Shown here piece by piece: positions 1 through 12,316 of a stretch of DNA of 64,000 nucleotides (its first letter is position 1; every line of letters starts with the position of its first letter). The stretch is from Pachypanchax playfairii. Taxonomy: Eukaryota > Chordata > Actinopteri > Cyprinodontiformes > Aplocheilidae. A program made the translations under genes and the position numbers. Under the pieces are notes generated by a model. The model ran no database searches. It was given only the letters and a program-made list of their open reading frames with translations, and had not been told where the DNA came from. The stretch is taken from the NCBI GenBank assembly GCA_006937955.1, contig SSNP01000024.1, forward strand, positions 997,598 to 1,061,597. The letters run 5' to 3'.

Positions 1-3000
1 GCTGCTGTTGATGCTGGATCAGATACCGAAGCAGCAGGCGGCGTGCTGCTCACCCCGCCCCATTAACACAAACACTAAAAATAACCCCCATTGTTTAATT
101 CATCTTTCTTGTTGTTTCTGTGTCAGACTTGGCTCCTGTCGGGGGCTCCAAGGCTCAGCTGAGCCCCGCCGCTGCCGTCGCCACCACCTCTTCTTCCAGC
201 CTACCTCCCCCACCCTCTTCCTCTGCTGCTCCTCTCCTCCCTCCTTCTGGAGGAGACACCGAGGACGACGAAGGCATGAAGCACCTGCAACAGGTCTGAA
301 CAACAGCTGTTCACAGAAGCATCGTAAACAATGTGTAGATGTAATAAATAATAACATTAAAAATGTAAGTAGGTCATTTAGGAATTATTCTTGAAGCTCG
401 TTTGCAGAGATTGTTTTTTTTTACTCTGAGCAGTTCCTGTTAAACTGAAGCTTTGAGTGTTCATGTCTGTTAGACAGAAGGTGTTAAATAAATGTTGAAT
501 GTGTTGGTGTTTGTGTAGGAGGCAGAGAAGATGGTGGCTTCACTGCAGGACACCTCTCTGGAGGAGGAGTGTTTCACCCAGGCTCTGCAGCAGCAGGAGA
601 GCAGGAACACAGCAGCTGCTCTGCCTTTAACACATGAAGCTGCCATGAAGTGGTTCTATAAAGACCCACAGGGAGAGATCCAGGGTACAACTCAGCACAT
701 AAATACGTTGTTTCATTCATAAAGATGATCAGCTACAGAAACCGTTTCCTGTGTTGATTCGATCATCAGGTCCGTTCACCACGGTGGAGATGTGTGAGTG
801 GTTCCAGGCTGGTTACTTCACCATGACCCTGCTGGTGAAGCGGGGCTGCGACGAGGGCTTTCAGCCTCTTGGGGACGTCATCAAGATGTGGGGCCGCGTG
901 CCCTTCGCCCCGGGGCCCTCCCCGCCGCCCCTGCTGGTGAGACAGCTCCCGCCAACGCAGCGTCCGCAGCCCAACCGGGGGTCCGCCGGGACTGTGAGTC
1001 AGACCTCAGCCTAACTAGAGGATTGGGGGGGGATTGTAATGATGTTAGAGTCATGTGACTCCTGTTAATTTAAATTAGTCATAACAAACAGTTCTATGAC
1101 TGACGGTCTCCTGACTCGTTCTCAGGGAAACTTGGACCAGGAACGTCTGAAAAAGCAGCAGGAGTTGGCAGCAGCAGCTCTTTATCAGCAGCTCCAACAG
1201 CAGCAGCAGCTATTCCAGCTCATTAACAGGTACACAAAGAAGCTCAAGTCCTTTAGACTCAACTCTGTCAACATCCTCATCTTTTCTGTCAGAACGACAA
1301 AATGATTCATTTCTAATAAAAGGAGGACTTGTTGTCTGTGTCCTAGGTGCAGTGAGCAGGGTATAATGCCTTCGATGAACAGGTCGATGTCAGTGCCAGA
1401 TACAGGGTCCATGTGGGACATGCATACCTCAGCTTCACAGCCGTCAGGTACAGTTTGGACTGTGTGTTACAATCACAGCATGTTTAATTATTACTGGTTA
1501 ACAGAGACTGCTGTCATCTGATTGTTTCCATTCAGGCGGTGAAGCCAGTCTTTGGGACTTAACAATGAATCCTTCTACTCAGGGTCCAACTCTTGAACAG
1601 CTTCAGAAGGTCAGTCCAGTTAGAACTCACATGATTTATTTGTTTTGTGTTCTGTTCTGTTGGAGGTGAGACTTGATCAGGGATTTTATTCTACCTGAAC
1701 AGTGTTTTGATGTTTGTTTCAGCTCCAGCAGGAGAGGAGAGACGCTGAACTCAGGGCAAAGCGTGAAGAGGAGGAGCGTAAAAGGAGGGAGGAAAAGAGG
1801 AGGCAGCAAGAGGAGCAGAAGAGGAGGGAGGAGGAGGAGCTCTTTAGACGCAAGCAGGTTAGATGAAGGAGAAATTCAGCTTTTCAGTTTGTCTCTCGCT
1901 GACAGGAGTAATATTTAAAACAGAAATATTCAGGGTTTTTCATTCAGAAATGATGTTTAATTGTATTAATAAACGTTATGAGAGGTTTAAAAATGATTTA
2001 TCTAAATCTAAAAGCATGTGAAGGTTACGAGGTGTTAATGTTTGTGTGTTTTCTCCTCGCAGTGTCGTCAGCAGCAGGAACTGATCATGAAACTGCTGCA
2101 GCAGACCCCCCAGCAGCAGGGCCCAGGGGCGGCCGGCTCAGGTTGGAGCAGTACTTCTTCATCTGGGCTACCAAAGGCAGGAAAGTCTCAGGCTCTGACT
2201 CTGCTGGAGATGCAGCAGCAGCGAGCCCAGCAGCAGAGAGTGAGTCTCAGCTGACCTCTGGTGGAAACTGCTAACAGACAATACAATTATATTTGTATAA
2301 TTCTGTGTTTCTCCCCTTTCAGCACCCCAGCATGTCCATCGGGGGCTCCTCCATGGGCGGGCAGTGGGCGGAGAGTGTCGGCATGTGGGGGGGTCCTGGT
2401 GGAATGGAGGGGAAGGGTGGAAGCGGAGGCTCCTCGGGCAGCATGGGTATGTGGGACGAGGCTGTGAAGAACCAGGCTGGCCTGCGTGGGAGCAGCAACA
2501 ACAACATGGGCCTGAAGAACAGCCGCAGCAGCCCATCACTCAGGTTCAAACCATCTTCCTTTTTTAATATTTTATTTACAAAATCTTTTTTTGTCTCTTC
2601 AGCTGATGGATTTCTTTTCTCTTTCGCAGTGATCAGTACATGATGCGTCGTAAGAGGACGGAGGATGAGGATAAGCTGCTGAAGCTGCTGCAGGGCATGA
2701 AGCCTCAGGACGGCTTCACCACCTGGTGTGAACAGATGCTGCACGCTCTCAACACCTCTGCCAACAACTCCTCCTCTCTGGATGGTAGGAAGCTAAGCTA
2801 TTAAATATTAAGCTCCACCAAGGGGGGTTGTAAAGTTCACATCATGTCATTATCACAACAATGCTGTGACGTGGTTACTGTGTCTGTGACCTTTACAGAC
2901 GTGCTTGTTTTTCTAATCTGTTACATCCGTGTAGATTTACATGTTACATGTAGATTTTTCTGATTGTGTCGACATTATGTTTTTATGAAGTTGCCACAAT

Positions 3001-4634
3001 CGTGGCGTACCTGAAGGAGGTGGAGTCTCCCTATGCAGTGCTGGATTTCATCCGGTCCTACCTTGGGGACACCGTGGAAGCCAAAGAGTTCGCCAAACAG
3101 TTTCTTGAGCGACGTGCCAAACAGAAAGCCAACCAACAGAGACAGCAGCAGCAGGTTGGTCTGAGCTGCGAGGACACATAAAAACACACATCATGTTGGA
3201 CACATACAGTATGTTCAGTTAAAACAACATCAGCATATTGAATTATTATAAACAACCTTTTTTCCTGGCTATTAAACAAAGATCTAATGAGTCACTTTCA
3301 CAAACTTACAATAATTTTAGAGTTCTGATGTTTTCCACAGTACGTCAGGTGAATATTTAAATCTTAAAGATGAAAGTTGATAGCAGTTTAGTTGTTAAAT
3401 TGATTAAAATTAAATCTATGATGTCTTTTTTTCCCTTCCAGTTATCAAAGGAAGTGGGTGGATTGAACATGAACTTCCCTCTGCAGGTAAATCCAGATTC
3501 AGACTGTTTTTTATTATAAATAGAAATGAGGGATAAAGATGGAGTATATTAAGTTTACATTTAATATAAAGCTCGTGTCACTAAGAGACTGAGGAGCGGC
3601 CATGTTTGCACAAGTTTATATGAACAGTCCTTGTCTTTTGACATTTTCAGGACTCGATGCGAGGTATGAATCCAAGCACTCTGCAGTCCATGTTTCAGAC
3701 CAACCACATGGGCAAAGCTGGTCTCTATGACAACCAGGGGGGAAAGATGAAGAAGAAACAGCCCATGATGCTGCACTCTGACCCCAGCATCTTAGGTAAG
3801 TGACCTCACCATCAGATGTTTCTCACTGAGAGCTGCTAGCTGCAGCTCCTGATGCTAAAGCTGATTTTGGTTGCTGGCCTCTGTGCGGACACTTGGTGGT
3901 GTCTCACTGGGTTTTGAACTTTGTAAAATGTTCAGAACTTTTACAAACGAACATCTTTAGATATGTAAACTAGACATCAGAAATGGGTCTTTAACAGCAG
4001 CGCTGTTGCACCTTCATGTGATTGATCACAATTCAACTCACTTTATTTATAAAACACCAGTTCACAACAAAATTCTTCTCAAAGCTCTTTACTCAGGTCC
4101 CATTCATCAATCACAGATACAGATGTTTGTTTTGTTTTGGTTTTAAAGTTGTATATTGTTATTGAATCCATATAAATGCAGCTTGATGCCCTGCAGCACT
4201 CCTGTGGTGTGGACGTTGTTAGACTGTCACTCCTGGGAAGGTTTAGAACAGGTTCTCTAACCCTTCCACTGTTTCACTTCCACTGTCATCTGGTTTTCAG
4301 TAGGAACCAGTTACTTTTTGAGGATTCAGTTGGTTTAGTTATTCTTTGAAAACGGCACTAGTATTTATTCAGGTTATCTTTGATATTAAAATTTGCTGCT
4401 GAACTCAAACCTTTGACCCAAAAAAGATCTTAGATGTGAAGTTTTTGGTCTAGTTTAAATAAAACTAGATAAATAAATGATCTTGTATCTGTTTACACTC
4501 TTCAGTACAAACACTACAGATGAATTAATGCCTGTTTCACATCTCTCTCTGCCCCCCCCCCTGCAGGGTACTCATTCCACAACCCAGGCGATTGTCTGAG
4601 CATGAATGAGATGGAGATGGTGGAGGATTACTGA
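1..4634 (+). CDS. gigyf1: GRB10-interacting GYF protein 1, 3' part of the gene (15 exons, first partial)
   Basis: GIGYF proteins are cytoplasmic scaffolds that bind proline-rich ligands through a GYF domain and bridge the cap-binding repressor 4EHP and decay factors to silence mRNAs (family knowledge). Exons: 1-~37 (partial), 127-293, 519-684, 770-936, 1126-1229, 1347-1447, 1536-1609, 1723-1857, 2063-2239, 2323-2543, 2630-2784, 2991-3154, 3442-3486, 3651-3795, 4567-4634. From 127 the phases all agree and give 629 residues plus TGA. The GYF domain (exons 519-936) reads AMKWFYKDPQGEIQGPF, then WFQAGYF and WGRVPF. An E/R/K-rich coiled coil (1723-1857), Q-rich stretches and the segment LKEVESPY/EFAKQFLERRAKQKANQQRQQQQ follow. 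The C-terminus HSDPSILGYS...EMEMVEDY and the phrase SLEEECFTQALQQQE fit GIGYF1 better than GIGYF2, from memory of the human proteins. The 4EHP-binding N-terminus lies upstream of the window. Confidence 0.9.
4028..4110. repeat. Teleost interspersed repeat fragment in the last gigyf1 intron
   Basis: The text 'caactcactttatttataaaacaccagttcacaacaaaa' broken by a few changes, followed by 'ctcaaagctctttact', matches the very common fish repeat end 'ACTTTATTTATATAGCGCC...CACAACA...CTCAAGGCACTTTA' (recalled). Only about 80 bases are recognisable. It probably represents the 3' tail of a retroelement. Confidence 0.55.
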
Positions 4635-6340
4635 TGTGACGCAGCGCAGCAGCAATAGCTACCTGAGGCCTTTTTGTCTTTTAATCAGACAAACCTGATG
4701 ACGAATGTGCACTGCTGGGGGAACCTGGGGGGGGTGGGGGGGGGGATTCGGGGAGGAAAGGGAGCAAACGAGAGTGGAATTAAAGGGTGGAGGGGGTAGT
4801 AGAGTCAAACCTCTGACCCTTTATCTCCCTCTGGTTATTGAACCGGGCTCCTCGCTGCACCAGTGGATCACTAGAGCAGGGGAGGGGGGGGTGAGCCGGG
4901 GTGAGTTAGGATGGGTATCCTCTGGCACTCAAAAGATTAAGCACCTTATTCTAAACTAATGCACTTTATTGAGATGGGATTTGAGTAGTTGTGTTTTTTT
5001 TTTCCATTTGTGTGTATGTGTGTGTGTTTGGAATCGATGCACATGTGATACGTGTACACACACTATCTGTGTGCATGTGAACTGGAAGTGGGCGGTGAAC
5101 GACTGGGTGGGGGTGAACGGTGGAGCTGTTTGGTTTTCAAAGTCAGGGGGACCTTTATCAGAGAGCAAATCCTTTCTCAAAAGACAAACACTGTTGATAT
5201 TTCTCTTGTTGAGCATTTTTTTACATTTATATAAAAAAGTAAAGCTATTGAAAAAAAAATGGAGTATAAAAAAACTTGAAGATTTGCACTTGCCTAAAAA
5301 AAGAAATAACAAAAACAACAAAAAAAATCCAACAAGTGGGGTTAGAAATAGAAGTGAATATTTTTGTGAATGTGTGCGAGTGAGTGTGTGTTGGTGTATA
5401 CAGTCTGCACAATGTGTTTTTTTTTTTTTTTTTTTGTTGCTTACCAAGATGTATGAAACATAAGAGGCCATTTTGTCATATATTTTCAGTTCAAACAGTG
5501 ATTTCAGTTCATTTCTGGAGACAGTGTGCGTGTGTGTGTGTGTGCGCGCGCCCGTCCGTCCCTTTTTCAAACAGGGATCCGATCTGTTTGATTTGAGAGT
5601 GTGACTGAACGAGAGAGAGGCCAATTGCACAAACATCCTTTCTCTCACCAGCTCTTCATCCCCAGATTGAAAAACAAAAAAACTCAACTCGCATGCATCT
5701 GTAAATGTTAGCTTTGTTCTCGGTGGGCGCCGCTAGTTCGTTCCCCTCAGCTTTTTTTTTTTTTCGTCTGTAGTCCTGTAAGGACTTGAAGATGTGACGA
5801 ATCTCGAGGGATGTTGGTGTGTGTGTGTCTGAATGAGGTTTTCTAAGTGTGCGTGTTCATTTAGTGTTTATAGAAATGAGTCGAGACTACGGGAACTCAT
5901 TTTGTTTGTGCTTTTTTTTTTGTTTTCTATGTGTATGAATGCACATTTGTGCCTAAGAACTTTGATAGGGTGCATGGCCATTGAGACATTAACTCTTTTT
6001 TAAGAGCGGATGCGACGCGTGTTGGTGCTCAGCACATTGTATGTAAAGTCTGTAAGTTTCTATGGTAAATATTTCTAGTTGAGTTTATAGGGGTGGGTGG
6101 GGGAGGGGTGATCCATCAGAAGGTTAGTCCAGTTCGTTCTGCTGGGGGTGTGATCACGTTGCCTTTTGTCAGCTCTCGATCTTGTGAATGAAAGGTGTCG
6201 AGTTTCTGACTCTGGAAAAAAATAAATAAATACAGCATCTTAATGTGCGAGCGCACAGGCTGGTGCATGACATGTTAGTATATTGTGTTACTTATTCGTT
6301 GTTGCAATTTGATAATGACGAGTTTTGTTTTTTTAATAAA
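4635..6340 (+). other. gigyf1: gigyf1 3' UTR, proximal part, with candidate poly(A) signals
   Basis: Sequence after the gigyf1 stop has no credible ORF and is rich in G, U and UG tracts. Overlapping AATAAA hexamers lie at 6221-6226 and 6225-6230, and another at 6335-6340 is followed by U-rich sequence; these are plausible cleavage signals. Notable stretches are a G-run cluster at 4717-4755, a T19 run near 5417-5435, and alternating GT/GC at 5523-5550. The 243-codon minus-strand frame across 4956-5687 is an artefact of low-complexity DNA. The end of the UTR is inferred, not shown. Confidence 0.55.
4717..4755 (+). repeat. G-run cluster, potential G-quadruplex
   Basis: Four or more runs of at least four G occur within about 40 bases, about 85 bases after the gigyf1 stop codon, on the coding strand. 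This satisfies the usual G-quadruplex pattern at the RNA level. The longest runs are separated by a single T. Confidence 0.6.
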
Positions 6341-8266
6341 AAAATCTATATATATGGAATATATACATTATATACAAAGTTTAAAAAGTATTTGGACTAA
6401 GATAATGAGCACTTGGGGCTGCTATTTTTGTTGTGTGTTTTTTATTTTTATTTTTTTTCTTAATTTTTTGTATTTTTGTTTCATTATTGCCATGTGAAGT
6501 GTGTATTATTATTATTTTTTTTTTCTTAAAACATTGAATGTATTCCAAAAAATTACAAACCCGTGCTGATAACAGATTTCTTTTTCTTCAGAAGATTTCA
6601 AAAAAATGGAAACAAAATACAAAAAATACCTTCAAAGAGTTTTTCATTTACACAGTGGCGAAGAAGAAGAGAGAAAACTAAAACTTCTGGATGGATTCAG
6701 TTGAACACACTGCCTCTACAATCCTGATCGTAGTCACTCAGAATAACAAACTTTTTTTCTATTCCATACTGGAGCTTTTGGTTGTTTACAAGCCACATGG
6801 ATAACTGTGGGTGCAGTTTTAGTTTTTTTTTTTTTGTTTTACTTTGGGTTATTTTTTTTATTTTGTTCCCACATTACGATGGGCGGGGTTTGCAAGTGCG
6901 CTTCTGCCATATGGACATCTAGTGGGGGGTTTTCATGAGGACGAGTGACAAACAACGGACAAACGTCTCTAACTTTGTGGGGTCGGGTCTTCAGACTCGT
7001 TCATCAGAAAAAGGAGGATGGACTTGCTGCATAAAGCTGGAGGGAACTCAAGTTTGCTCGCTCGTCTTCGCCTCGACCCCCACGAGAGCGCCCACGCCCC
7101 GCCCTCACCAACTCACCTATGCACTTTTGTTCATTCAAGCTGTGAGGTACAATTCTGGGGATGGGAGCACAATTACAACAGGAGGATTTGCTATGACTTG
7201 GACTGAGTCACTGAAAAGATTCCCAAACTGAAAGAGACTCGGGAAGCTCGTCGTCTCCCACCTCCTGTATATAACCATATTTTTGTATTACCTTTCAGAG
7301 TAGAGAAAAAAAATTGCAAATGGATGAAGGAAATTCATGACTTTGAGTGAATGTTCTTGAAAACCAACTTTTTTTTCGATGTAGTTCTAAACGGACTCAC
7401 TGGGAGTTTCCCTTTATATGCCAGTAACCTTGAAATAATTGGGGATAGAAGGGAAACCCACGTGGACTGAGATGATGCTGCAGAGGCTCCATGACAGACT
7501 GGTGGTTACCTCTCAGTAAGGATGCTACAGCGGCCACACAGCAGGAGTGTTTTACTCAAGAGGCAGATCAGCAAGGAAACTTCCACTTGGTCTCCAACCT
7601 GACGACTGTCTTCAGAGCTGGAACGTCTCTGCAGGAGGAGAAGCTCATGGTAAGAGATTCTACACAAATTTCCAGTGTTTCCTTTAACCTACTACTTCAG
7701 GAAGTATCTCACCAGGCTGCTTGTGTTGATGTAAAATTATGAATGTTTTCAGATGTTCATGAAGAGCACGGTGTCCTTGGCGGAGGGGGCGGGGTCACAG
7801 CTTTACTAGCATGTCGCTGGAACTTGTTTAAAATCTTTTTCAGGACCTGATTTCTCTCCTAGTCGGAGTTGTTGCAGGTCTCTGGAAGTTTTCTCATTTT
7901 CTGGAGACTAAAAATTTGACACTCCAACTGAGACAAAACCGCTAATAAAATAGGAAGAAATTGAGATCAGATCTGGACAAAATTGAGACATTGACTGAAT
8001 CTTAACAAGAACATTTGCATAAATGTTATGATTTTTTCACTAACACGCCTGAACAGTCTGAAGCAGCAGTTCAGTGGGATTCCAGCTGATTGTGTTTGTG
8101 TCCAGCTCTAACAGCTGAGTGGTCTCTTTGCTTTTTATGTTGAAGTCACATGGGACAAAACATTCCTTTATAAAACCACACGCTTCTTTAAGAAACTTAA
8201 TACACAGTCGATCATCAGGTTCAGTTTACGTAAATAGACTCAAGTTATGTAGGTTACTTCAGTACT

Positions 8267-8550
8267 CATCCATCCATTTTTACTACATGTTTCAGGATGG
8301 GGTTGTGGGCGGGGCTGGTCCTTATCTCTAGAGGTCATTGGGCCAGAGGCAGGGTCGACCCTGGAAGGTCACTAGTCCATCACATGGACCACATGTTTAC
8401 TCACCTCCACCCAGTTCACTGTCCTCAGTTCATCTGACATACATGTTTTTGGTTTGTGGGAGGAAACAGTGAAAACACACAGGAAGAACATGTAAATGTC
8501 ATACAAACCTGGGACCCTTTTTACTACACGGCAGCAAGTTGCTTCAATAC
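8267..8550 (-). repeat. tRNA-headed SINE-like teleost repeat, copy 1 (minus orientation)
   Basis: Read on the minus strand, this copy runs from a degenerate B-box region (GGTCCCAGGTTTGTATGAC, rc of about 8497-8514) through 'GTTTCCTCCCACAAACC', 'GGGTCGACCCTGCCTCTGGCCCAATGACC' and 'GATAAGGACCAGCCCC' to the typical tail 'AAAATGGATGGATG' at 8267-8280. This is the order of blocks in an abundant fish repeat, and it parallels copy 2 at 45262-45505. The copy is old and diverged. Confidence 0.75.
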
Positions 8551-10807
8551 TGTTCACAGGCAGATTTGTCACAGTCGTTTTTTTTTTATGTTAAAAGTTG
8601 GTGATTATGAACCAAGACATGCTAGAAAACAACAGACTAATTTATTAAGACGGTAGTTGTAATTGTGGTTGGATTAAATCTGTGTTTGATTCACAACCAG
8701 TGGGACGTCCCTGATCCTCAGTGTGAACATGAGACTCACCTTGAATTAGTCACTCTGTTGTTGTTGTTGTTGCTTCCAACAGGATTACTGCCAACTTGTG
8801 ATCTCATTTCTTCTTGTCTTCCCAACAGGAGTGTGGCTTTGCTTTATTTGCTGCCCTCTGCGATGAGGAGATAATCTACAGCCAACCCATGAATCTAAAG
8901 CTGCCCTGAACTTTAACCCTAAGACACTTGTCACAACCTCAAACTGGGCAGGTCATCAGCATTATCGGTTGGACAAGTTCATCAGCCATCGATCCACCTG
9001 GGTTGGATCCGTTGGGCTCGGGATTTGATCAGACGCTCTCCAGCGAGGAAGAGAACAAAACGGCATGCGTTGCTGAGATGATCATAGTCCAGCCTAAAAC
9101 TCTTGGATGGTTGAGTAGAAGTCCTCTAACCAGCAGGGTCTATAAAACCTGCCCTCCTGCCTAGAAATCAAAGACTAACAAAATTTGGTGGAGTTGATCT
9201 CGGCTATCAGAAAACCCTGGAGTCGTGGAACTGGACGGACTTTAAAAGATTTGTACAAACAGACTCTGAAACACGACACATTACACAAAAACACATCGCA
9301 GAAATTCTCAAGTCCAAAGGAGTTGCAGACACACTACATGCACACTGACAGAAGTTACATTGGCTCTCCTCTGGAACCATGTCTGCACACATGATGGCGA
9401 CACGCGAATATCAGATCACAGAGACACACGAGCATCAACGCTCATCAGTATAAACGATGAGCTTGTAAATAATGTAAAAATAGTTCAAATGTTTCTCTCA
9501 TAGTGGGATTTTTGCTTTCTGACGTTCAACATGCCTTAAATTGCGTAGTTCAGTTTTGAACAGCTAACTGAAAATGTTCTGGATGATAGATCTTAGTTGG
9601 AATCCACCTCGTTGACTGTACTCGAATTTAAGAACGACACTGTTTTCTGTTGGCTAACAGAACTGTGGTGCATAAACCTCATACATGTACATCCGCTCAC
9701 CTTTAAAGTTACTATCTAACTACAGAACTAGAGCAGGACGTGTGTTTTTTTTTGTTTGTTTTTCTTCATTTTGCTGGTCGCTGGCTTTAGTTGCCCTTTT
9801 GTTTTCACTAAAACTTTGAATTTGTTCAGATTTGGATTATTTGGGACGATTCCGGCTCAAAGGGCTGAAGTCTGTATTGTGGAGCTGAGCTGACTGAGAT
9901 GGATTTACTGTCCTCAAGGAATTTAATCTGGATTAAACACAGTGTGGGTAAATGAATCATCCTCAATTTTATCACAATTAGATTTTTCTTTTTACACTCC
10001 AGGAGATTTCATCTCTTTTGCAGTTTAGAGATAACTCAGACTTGTATGAAGATTATTATATAAACAAAATCGCATGATTTCTATTATTGGTTTTGACACT
10101 AAACATTTTAGGTGTGTAACATCTTAGCCTCTCTCAGCTGCTGACCTTCATTACGGCACTGGATACACCAAAGAGTCCACTTTGTGTCAAAATATGAAAG
10201 GAAGGCGTGTTTATCTAAACGCGTGTTTTTAGTCAACTCGTTTTTTGCGTCCACGATAACTACAAAATTTGCAGTTTTTAATTCAAAGCAATGTCAATTA
10301 AATGTCCGTCATCAGTCATTAAATGTTTTGATTGTTTAATGTTTTTGCCATAGATTATATAATGCGCCATAACTCTTAATTTGATAGTAAATGGTCTCTA
10401 AATTTAAAAAAAAGGTAACAGAATTGGATTATGTGGCGTCTTATTTGCGATTAACTTTTTTAAGCTAATATTACGTGGTTTGAATCAGTGGGAAGTTTGT
10501 TCTATCAGCCTGTTTAACTGCACTACAAAAGGCTTTTATCATTAACTGCAGTATGAAAAGGAACGTACAGTTAGGATGATGGGTCGCTCTCTTAGAAAGG
10601 AACCTACTACGGCCTTTGTTTGAGGATTGATCATGTGATTCTTGCAGTGAGTCACTGTGACAGTAAGGACGCTCCAGTCAGCTCAGCTCTTCTGCCTAAG
10701 TCTTTGAATGTTGTTAAAATAACAGCATACTGTAAATTTAATGAAACTGCTTCAGAAAAGAACAACCAAGAGATGTGTAAATAGTTTGACTCCTGTGTGA
10801 AGAACAA

Positions 10808-10824
10808 AATAAATACTAAATAAA
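10808..10824 (+). terminator. Tandem poly(A) signals
   Basis: AATAAA occurs at 10808-10813 and again at 10819-10824, with a GU-rich downstream element near 10840-10862. It is the best cleavage and polyadenylation configuration between gigyf1 and wrap53. Assignment to gigyf1 is inference from strand and order. Confidence 0.45.
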
Positions 10825-11224
10825 AAGCATTTAGCTGTCAGAACTCTGGATTCTGTGTCTGATTGAGAAGCTTCAGAAAGAAGTGAAGATATAGAACAAT
10901 TTTAACAATCTATTAAATGTTTATTAAAATGTTTTGAATATGCAGGAAGATGATGAGATCAAATGTCAACAAAATTTACAAACATTTAGGATGTAGCTTT
11001 GTCCAAGAGGTGTTCATGAAGTTTATTCTTCCCAGATATCTTATGTAAAACAGAATTATTCTCTTCTGAGCATCCAGATGTTGGAACTAATAGGAGCTGT
11101 TTGTGGAAAATATTAACATTTTTAATGTTTATGAATAAAAGGTTGACTAATAATGAAAATTAGAATTTAATATCAGTCCTTGCATATTTCAGTGCGTGTA
11201 GTTTAACTATTTTAGGAGAAATCT

Positions 11225-11330
11225 GGACATTTTCCATCCTGCCCGAAGAAAACGTTGTGAAATCTCGCGATACTTCGTGACACATGGCCGCCTACAGTGT
11301 GTTTACAACTTCTCGTTGTGAGATGGTGAA
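11225..11330 (+). promoter_or_regulatory. wrap53: wrap53 promoter / transcription start region
   Basis: A TATA-less housekeeping-type promoter is suggested. TCTCGCGATA at 11263-11272 differs by one base from the BANP/Kaiso promoter element TCTCGCGAGA, and CATGGCCGCC at 11283-11292 resembles a YY1 start-site element. Both lie about 150-180 bases before a strong splice donor. The exact start site is not visible. Confidence 0.5.
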
Positions 11331-11445
11331 CTAAAAAGAAAGTTCCCTAGCACGGAAACGCTGACTGGTTTAGTGGCTTTTTTATTTTCTACCGTGTTTG
11401 TATAAAGGTTTATAAAATACTATCAACGTTCAGCGGAAGCACAAC
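11290..11445 (+). other. wrap53: wrap53 non-coding exon 1 (5' UTR)
   Basis: A good donor, CAAC|GTAAGT, sits at 11445/11446, downstream of the promoter-like motifs. The matching acceptor TTTGCGTTAG|G at 12225/12226 opens the exon that holds the wrap53 start codon. The 5' end is approximate. An ATG at 11284 opens a 16-codon frame ending at 11334; it is a uORF only if transcription starts upstream of it. Confidence 0.5.
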
Positions 11446-12232
11446 GTAAGTAGCAGCCGACTGTTAGCACAGGCTAATGCTAACAAGCTAACTTCATGCA
11501 GTGATACTTCCCGTTAGAAATTGAAGAATATGTTCAATAACAGGTATTTTCATTTTTCTCCACATTCTTAATGCTATGCAAAGTTGACAGGACTAACTAA
11601 ATGAAGCACGCATAGCTTAAGGAAGCTTGTCGGAAGTGGCTGTTTCTCCGGAACATCCACAGGTGTTCGGACCAACAGTCAGTAGCAATGTTTACCTGCA
11701 TCTCACGCACGCGTTTATGCATAACGGGCACTAAGGCTGCTACATTCTAATAATCGTTCTGTAGAACTCAAACTTGCAGAATTTCCCAGCTGCTCATCTC
11801 TAAATTTCAGCATCACCAGAATAAATCAAAATGTTTAGTCCCCAGACCACCACGTGACCCTACTACACCTGACAGGTTACTTTATGACTGACTTTCAAGC
11901 TTGAGGATTCAGATTTTAAACGTAGATCAAATAGACTTTGATAGAATGAAACATTTAAATGAGTAACAGTTGGTTTAACGTGCAATAAAATCACTGGATT
12001 TCTCATTATTTTTGATACATTTTCAGCCAGTTTCACTGAGATTTTGGGGATGAAAGTAACTTTTAGTTACTTGAGAATATGATTCATGTTATTCCTTGAA
12101 AAAATAACTGGATAATAATTCTGATTTCATGATACAGCACAATAATATTAAAGAGAGAGATTACAGTGGAGGTTTCTCACTATTATCCTGGTATAATAAT
12201 TGTATGTTTTACCTGTTTGCGTTAGGTGGGTG

Positions 12233-12316
12233 ATGTACTCGAACCCCGACAGACTCAGCCGTCCACACTGCAAGAAGAAGCACTATCCTAGCAGCACCTA
12301 CCTGACCCACGTCTGA
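12233..12316 (+). other. Upstream ORF in the wrap53 leader (27 codons)
   Basis: ATG at 12233 opens a 27-residue frame ending TGA at 12314-12316, eight bases after the predicted acceptor and 59 bases before the wrap53 ATG. Its -3 base is G, a moderate context. The peptide is basic in the middle (CKKKH). It resembles no domain I know, so a translation-control role is more likely than a peptide function. Confidence 0.5.

Larger units (their letters stand above)
6341..10840. other. Non-coding stretch: distal gigyf1 3' UTR or intergenic DNA
   Basis: No exon-like ORF is seen on either strand. Two AATAAA hexamers at 10808-10813 and 10819-10824 are followed within 30-40 bases by a GU-rich segment (TCTGGATTCTGTGTCTGATTG), the layout of a working poly(A) site on the plus strand. 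This could be the distal end of a roughly 6 kb gigyf1 3' UTR or the end of a separate non-coding transcript. A SINE-like repeat interrupts the stretch at about 8267-8550. The remainder holds nothing I can name. Confidence 0.4.

Noticed and set aside
5200..5460. Short Lys/Phe-rich frames on both strands
   Set aside because: They arise from poly-A and poly-T runs.
4956..5687. Minus-strand frame of 243 codons, the longest in the window
   Set aside because: It lies in GT-, T- and A-rich 3' UTR and encodes HTHTHT and KKKKK stretches; low-complexity artefact.
4635..12230. Search for a minus-strand tp53 exon facing wrap53
   Set aside because: No p53 signature such as the zinc-binding or DNA-contact stretches was seen in minus-strand frames; absence noted as a finding instead.
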